Below, piece by piece: positions 62,072-64,000 of a stretch of DNA of 64,000 nt (within the stretch, counting starts at the first letter, position 1; each line of letters opens with the position of its first letter). Below the pieces are notes generated by a model. That model was not told where the DNA came from and did no database searches. It was given only the letters and a program-made list of their open reading frames with translations. Source of the stretch: Cryptomeria japonica (lineage: Eukaryota; Streptophyta; Pinopsida; Cupressales; Cupressaceae); assembly GCF_030272615.1 (NCBI RefSeq), contig NC_081412.1:540286335-540350334 (forward strand), in the 5' to 3' direction. The position numbers and the translations under genes were made by a program.

Positions 62072-64000
62072 CGCCCCCTAAAGGAAAACTCATGTCCCAT
62101 GAGTGCCACCCTACTCCATGCTACCATGGGAATCCTTGAATACCTGTAATAAAAGGATATAAACTAGAATACAAAACCATCTCAGATATAATGGGGTTAT
62201 AAACCATTGACATCTTTGGTTCACACCTAGAGGTGTTAATTGGCACTTGCAATTGCACTCTTTCCATGTCATCTTCAGTCTTCCCACTATGGATTAGACC
62301 CTTTGTACCTGAAACATTTAATGGTTTCCTATTTTCATTCTCCACAAATGGACATATTATTGTCCCAGCTGGCACACCATCCTCCAAACCTGTTGTCGTA
62401 GTATGCTCAAACCTTGAGATGGCTACAACTTGGCTTGATTCCTTCTCAATCACCTTCACAAACTCCTTCCTTCCCAACATGATTACTCTTTCTGCCCTTT
62501 TCTGATCTTTTGTAACCTCTTTCAATAGAAGTAGAGTAAAATAGTCTCCTTCCTGTTCAACCTGATAAGTGTTTCTCCACCCATCATACTTAGCACAATT
62601 GTCATATTTCCACGACCTACCAAGAAGGAGATGACAACAATCCATAGGTAGAATTTCACAAAGCACCCTATCCTTATATGCACCAATTTGAAACTCCACA
62701 AATGCTTGATCATTTATCATGATTGACTAATTATTTAACCAAGATACCCTATAAGGTGTGCAATTAGGGATTCTTTCCAAGTTCAGTTTGTCTACCATTT
62801 CTTGAGACACTATGTTATTAGTGCTACCTGAATCTACCACTACCTTGCATACATTGCCTTTGCATTTACAAGTGGTCTTGAATAGGCTCCTTCTTTGGCT
62901 GATGTCTTGCTCCTTAGGTGTCTTCAACAAATTTATTCTCACCATTAATGATTACGCTGATTTAGGATCAATATATCTAGTTGGAGAGTCGACACTCTCA
63001 CCCTCTTCTTCTTATACTAGTTGCACTCTCTTTTCACTCCTCCTTTCTCCACCACTTGATGTGGATCCTTTCCTTTCAAGACACTTAAATGTTGGGACTC
63101 CAATTTCTTGGCAATTGTAGCATATACTTGTGAATGTGCTAGAACTTTTACCTCCTCCAAATATGCCCCTAGAACCTTTGATACCACCTCTTTGATTAGA
63201 AACTTGATCCTTGCCTTTGTTTCCATCTTTTTGGTCTTCATGGGACTATTTGAATATAGTGAAGGAACCTCTACCCCTTTGATTGTTCTGTCTTCCTCCC
63301 ATGGACTTATCTTGCTTCCTCTTCAACTTGTCCTCAACCTTGATTGCCAACTTATAACACTCCTCTATAGTCCTTGGTGTAATGAGACTCAACTCATCTT
63401 GGATGTTGTATCTCAGGCCATTGAGATACCTTACCACCATCTCCTCTTCATCTTCTTCATGCTTTTTCCTTATACTCAGTTTGTAGAACTCTTCAGTGTA
63501 GGCTTGCACATCTAGTTCCTTTTGCTTAAGGTTTTGTATCCTCTTAAAAAACTGAACACTATAATCACTAGGGAGGAATTTCCCTTTCAGTTTTGTCACC
63601 ATTATTTTCCAAGAAGTTATCTTGGTTTTCCCTCTCTTTCTCTTCTCAGTTTGTATAAATTCCTACCAAAGAAATGCATGTTCATTCAATTTTGACTTTA
63701 CTATCTTCACCTTTTGGTCCTCTTGTACATCCTCATAATCAAAATGCTTATCCATAGCCCCTATTCAATCCAATATCTCTTCTCCATCTAACTTCCCTCC
63801 ATACATGGGTAAGTCTACATCAGTCTTATGACTTTCACTCTTGATTGCCTTCAAAATCCTAGCCATCCTCTCTTCTTCAAGGTCCACTTGCTCCTATTGA
63901 TCTCCTTGGGATTCTCCTTCTTCCTCTTGGTCACTCACATCCCTTGTGACCTCATCCCTCCTTTGGTTGGATTCCAAGGCTTCTATTCTAGCAGTCATTC
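62072..64000 (-). pseudogene. Gypsy gag and protease, array unit 2 (runs off the window)
   Basis: The same parts as unit 1. The retropepsin has its active site as VVVDSGSTNNIVSQEMV near 62860-62810, then LPMDCCHLLLGRSWKYDNC near 62655-62600. The gag core has KLKGKFLPSDYSVQFFKR near 63595-63540. About the last 160 bases of the unit, including the primer site, lie beyond the window. Broken. Confidence 0.8.

Larger units (their letters stand above)
55594..64000 (-). mobile_element. Head-to-tail array of a short Gypsy gag-protease element
   Basis: The order is LTR (55594-57320), internal (57321-59390), LTR (59391-62071, carrying an insertion) and internal (62072 to beyond the window). The two units align base for base outside the insertion, at roughly 90% or better. 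The internal part is only about 2.07 kb and codes for gag and a retropepsin but no RT or integrase, so the element is non-autonomous, like the TR-GAG class of plant elements. A further LTR would be expected about 160 bases past the window. Both units are broken. Confidence 0.85.

Overview
The window looks like an intergenic tract from a large, AT-rich seed-plant nuclear genome. I favour a gymnosperm, because one clear host gene sits in 64 kb among old, nested LTR retroelements whose paired LTRs differ by roughly 7-10% by eye. The species cannot be fixed from the sequence alone.

Layout. 1-6241: two Copia elements in opposite orientations. The inner plus-strand one appears to have landed at the gag start of the outer minus-strand one. 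6242-7857: no gene seen. 7858-21425: an old minus-strand Gypsy element holding gag but no recognisable pol. It is split by a 7.3-kb minus-strand LTR element (12175-19479) with an exact 5-bp target duplication. 21426-30659: AT-rich spacer with a 636-bp terminal-inverted-repeat element, a duplicated 0.4-kb block, a GC-rich island with a small ORF, and a 77-bp tandem repeat. 30660-34620: a plus-strand LTR element with gag and the start of a second ORF, followed by a Gypsy protease relic. 34620-44070: mostly relics, including a 298-bp hAT-like MITE and a minus-strand Gypsy remnant with its LTR. 46003-47443, perhaps to about 50.1 kb: a two-pore potassium channel (TPK) gene on the minus strand, the only host gene I call firmly. 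48-53 kb: a short Copia-like LTR, SINE-like pieces and a tiny retroposon. 55594-64000: a head-to-tail array of a short gag-protease Gypsy element (LTR, internal, LTR, internal), one of whose LTRs carries a 935-bp solo LTR.

The most unusual content is the element at 12175-19479. It has LTRs, a Met-tRNA-type primer site, a purine tract and a coiled-coil/zinc-knuckle gag. In place of protease, integrase, reverse transcriptase and RNase H it carries about 3 kb coding for a lysine-rich protein I do not recognise. The start of a similar second ORF follows a related gag in the separate element at 30660-33590, so the gag-plus-ORF2 arrangement looks like a family trait. All retroelements here are described as fossils; all coding parts look broken.

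The TPK channel is intact by eye: 354 residues, two exons, both GYGD filters and both EF-hands. It probably also has a spliced 5' leader.
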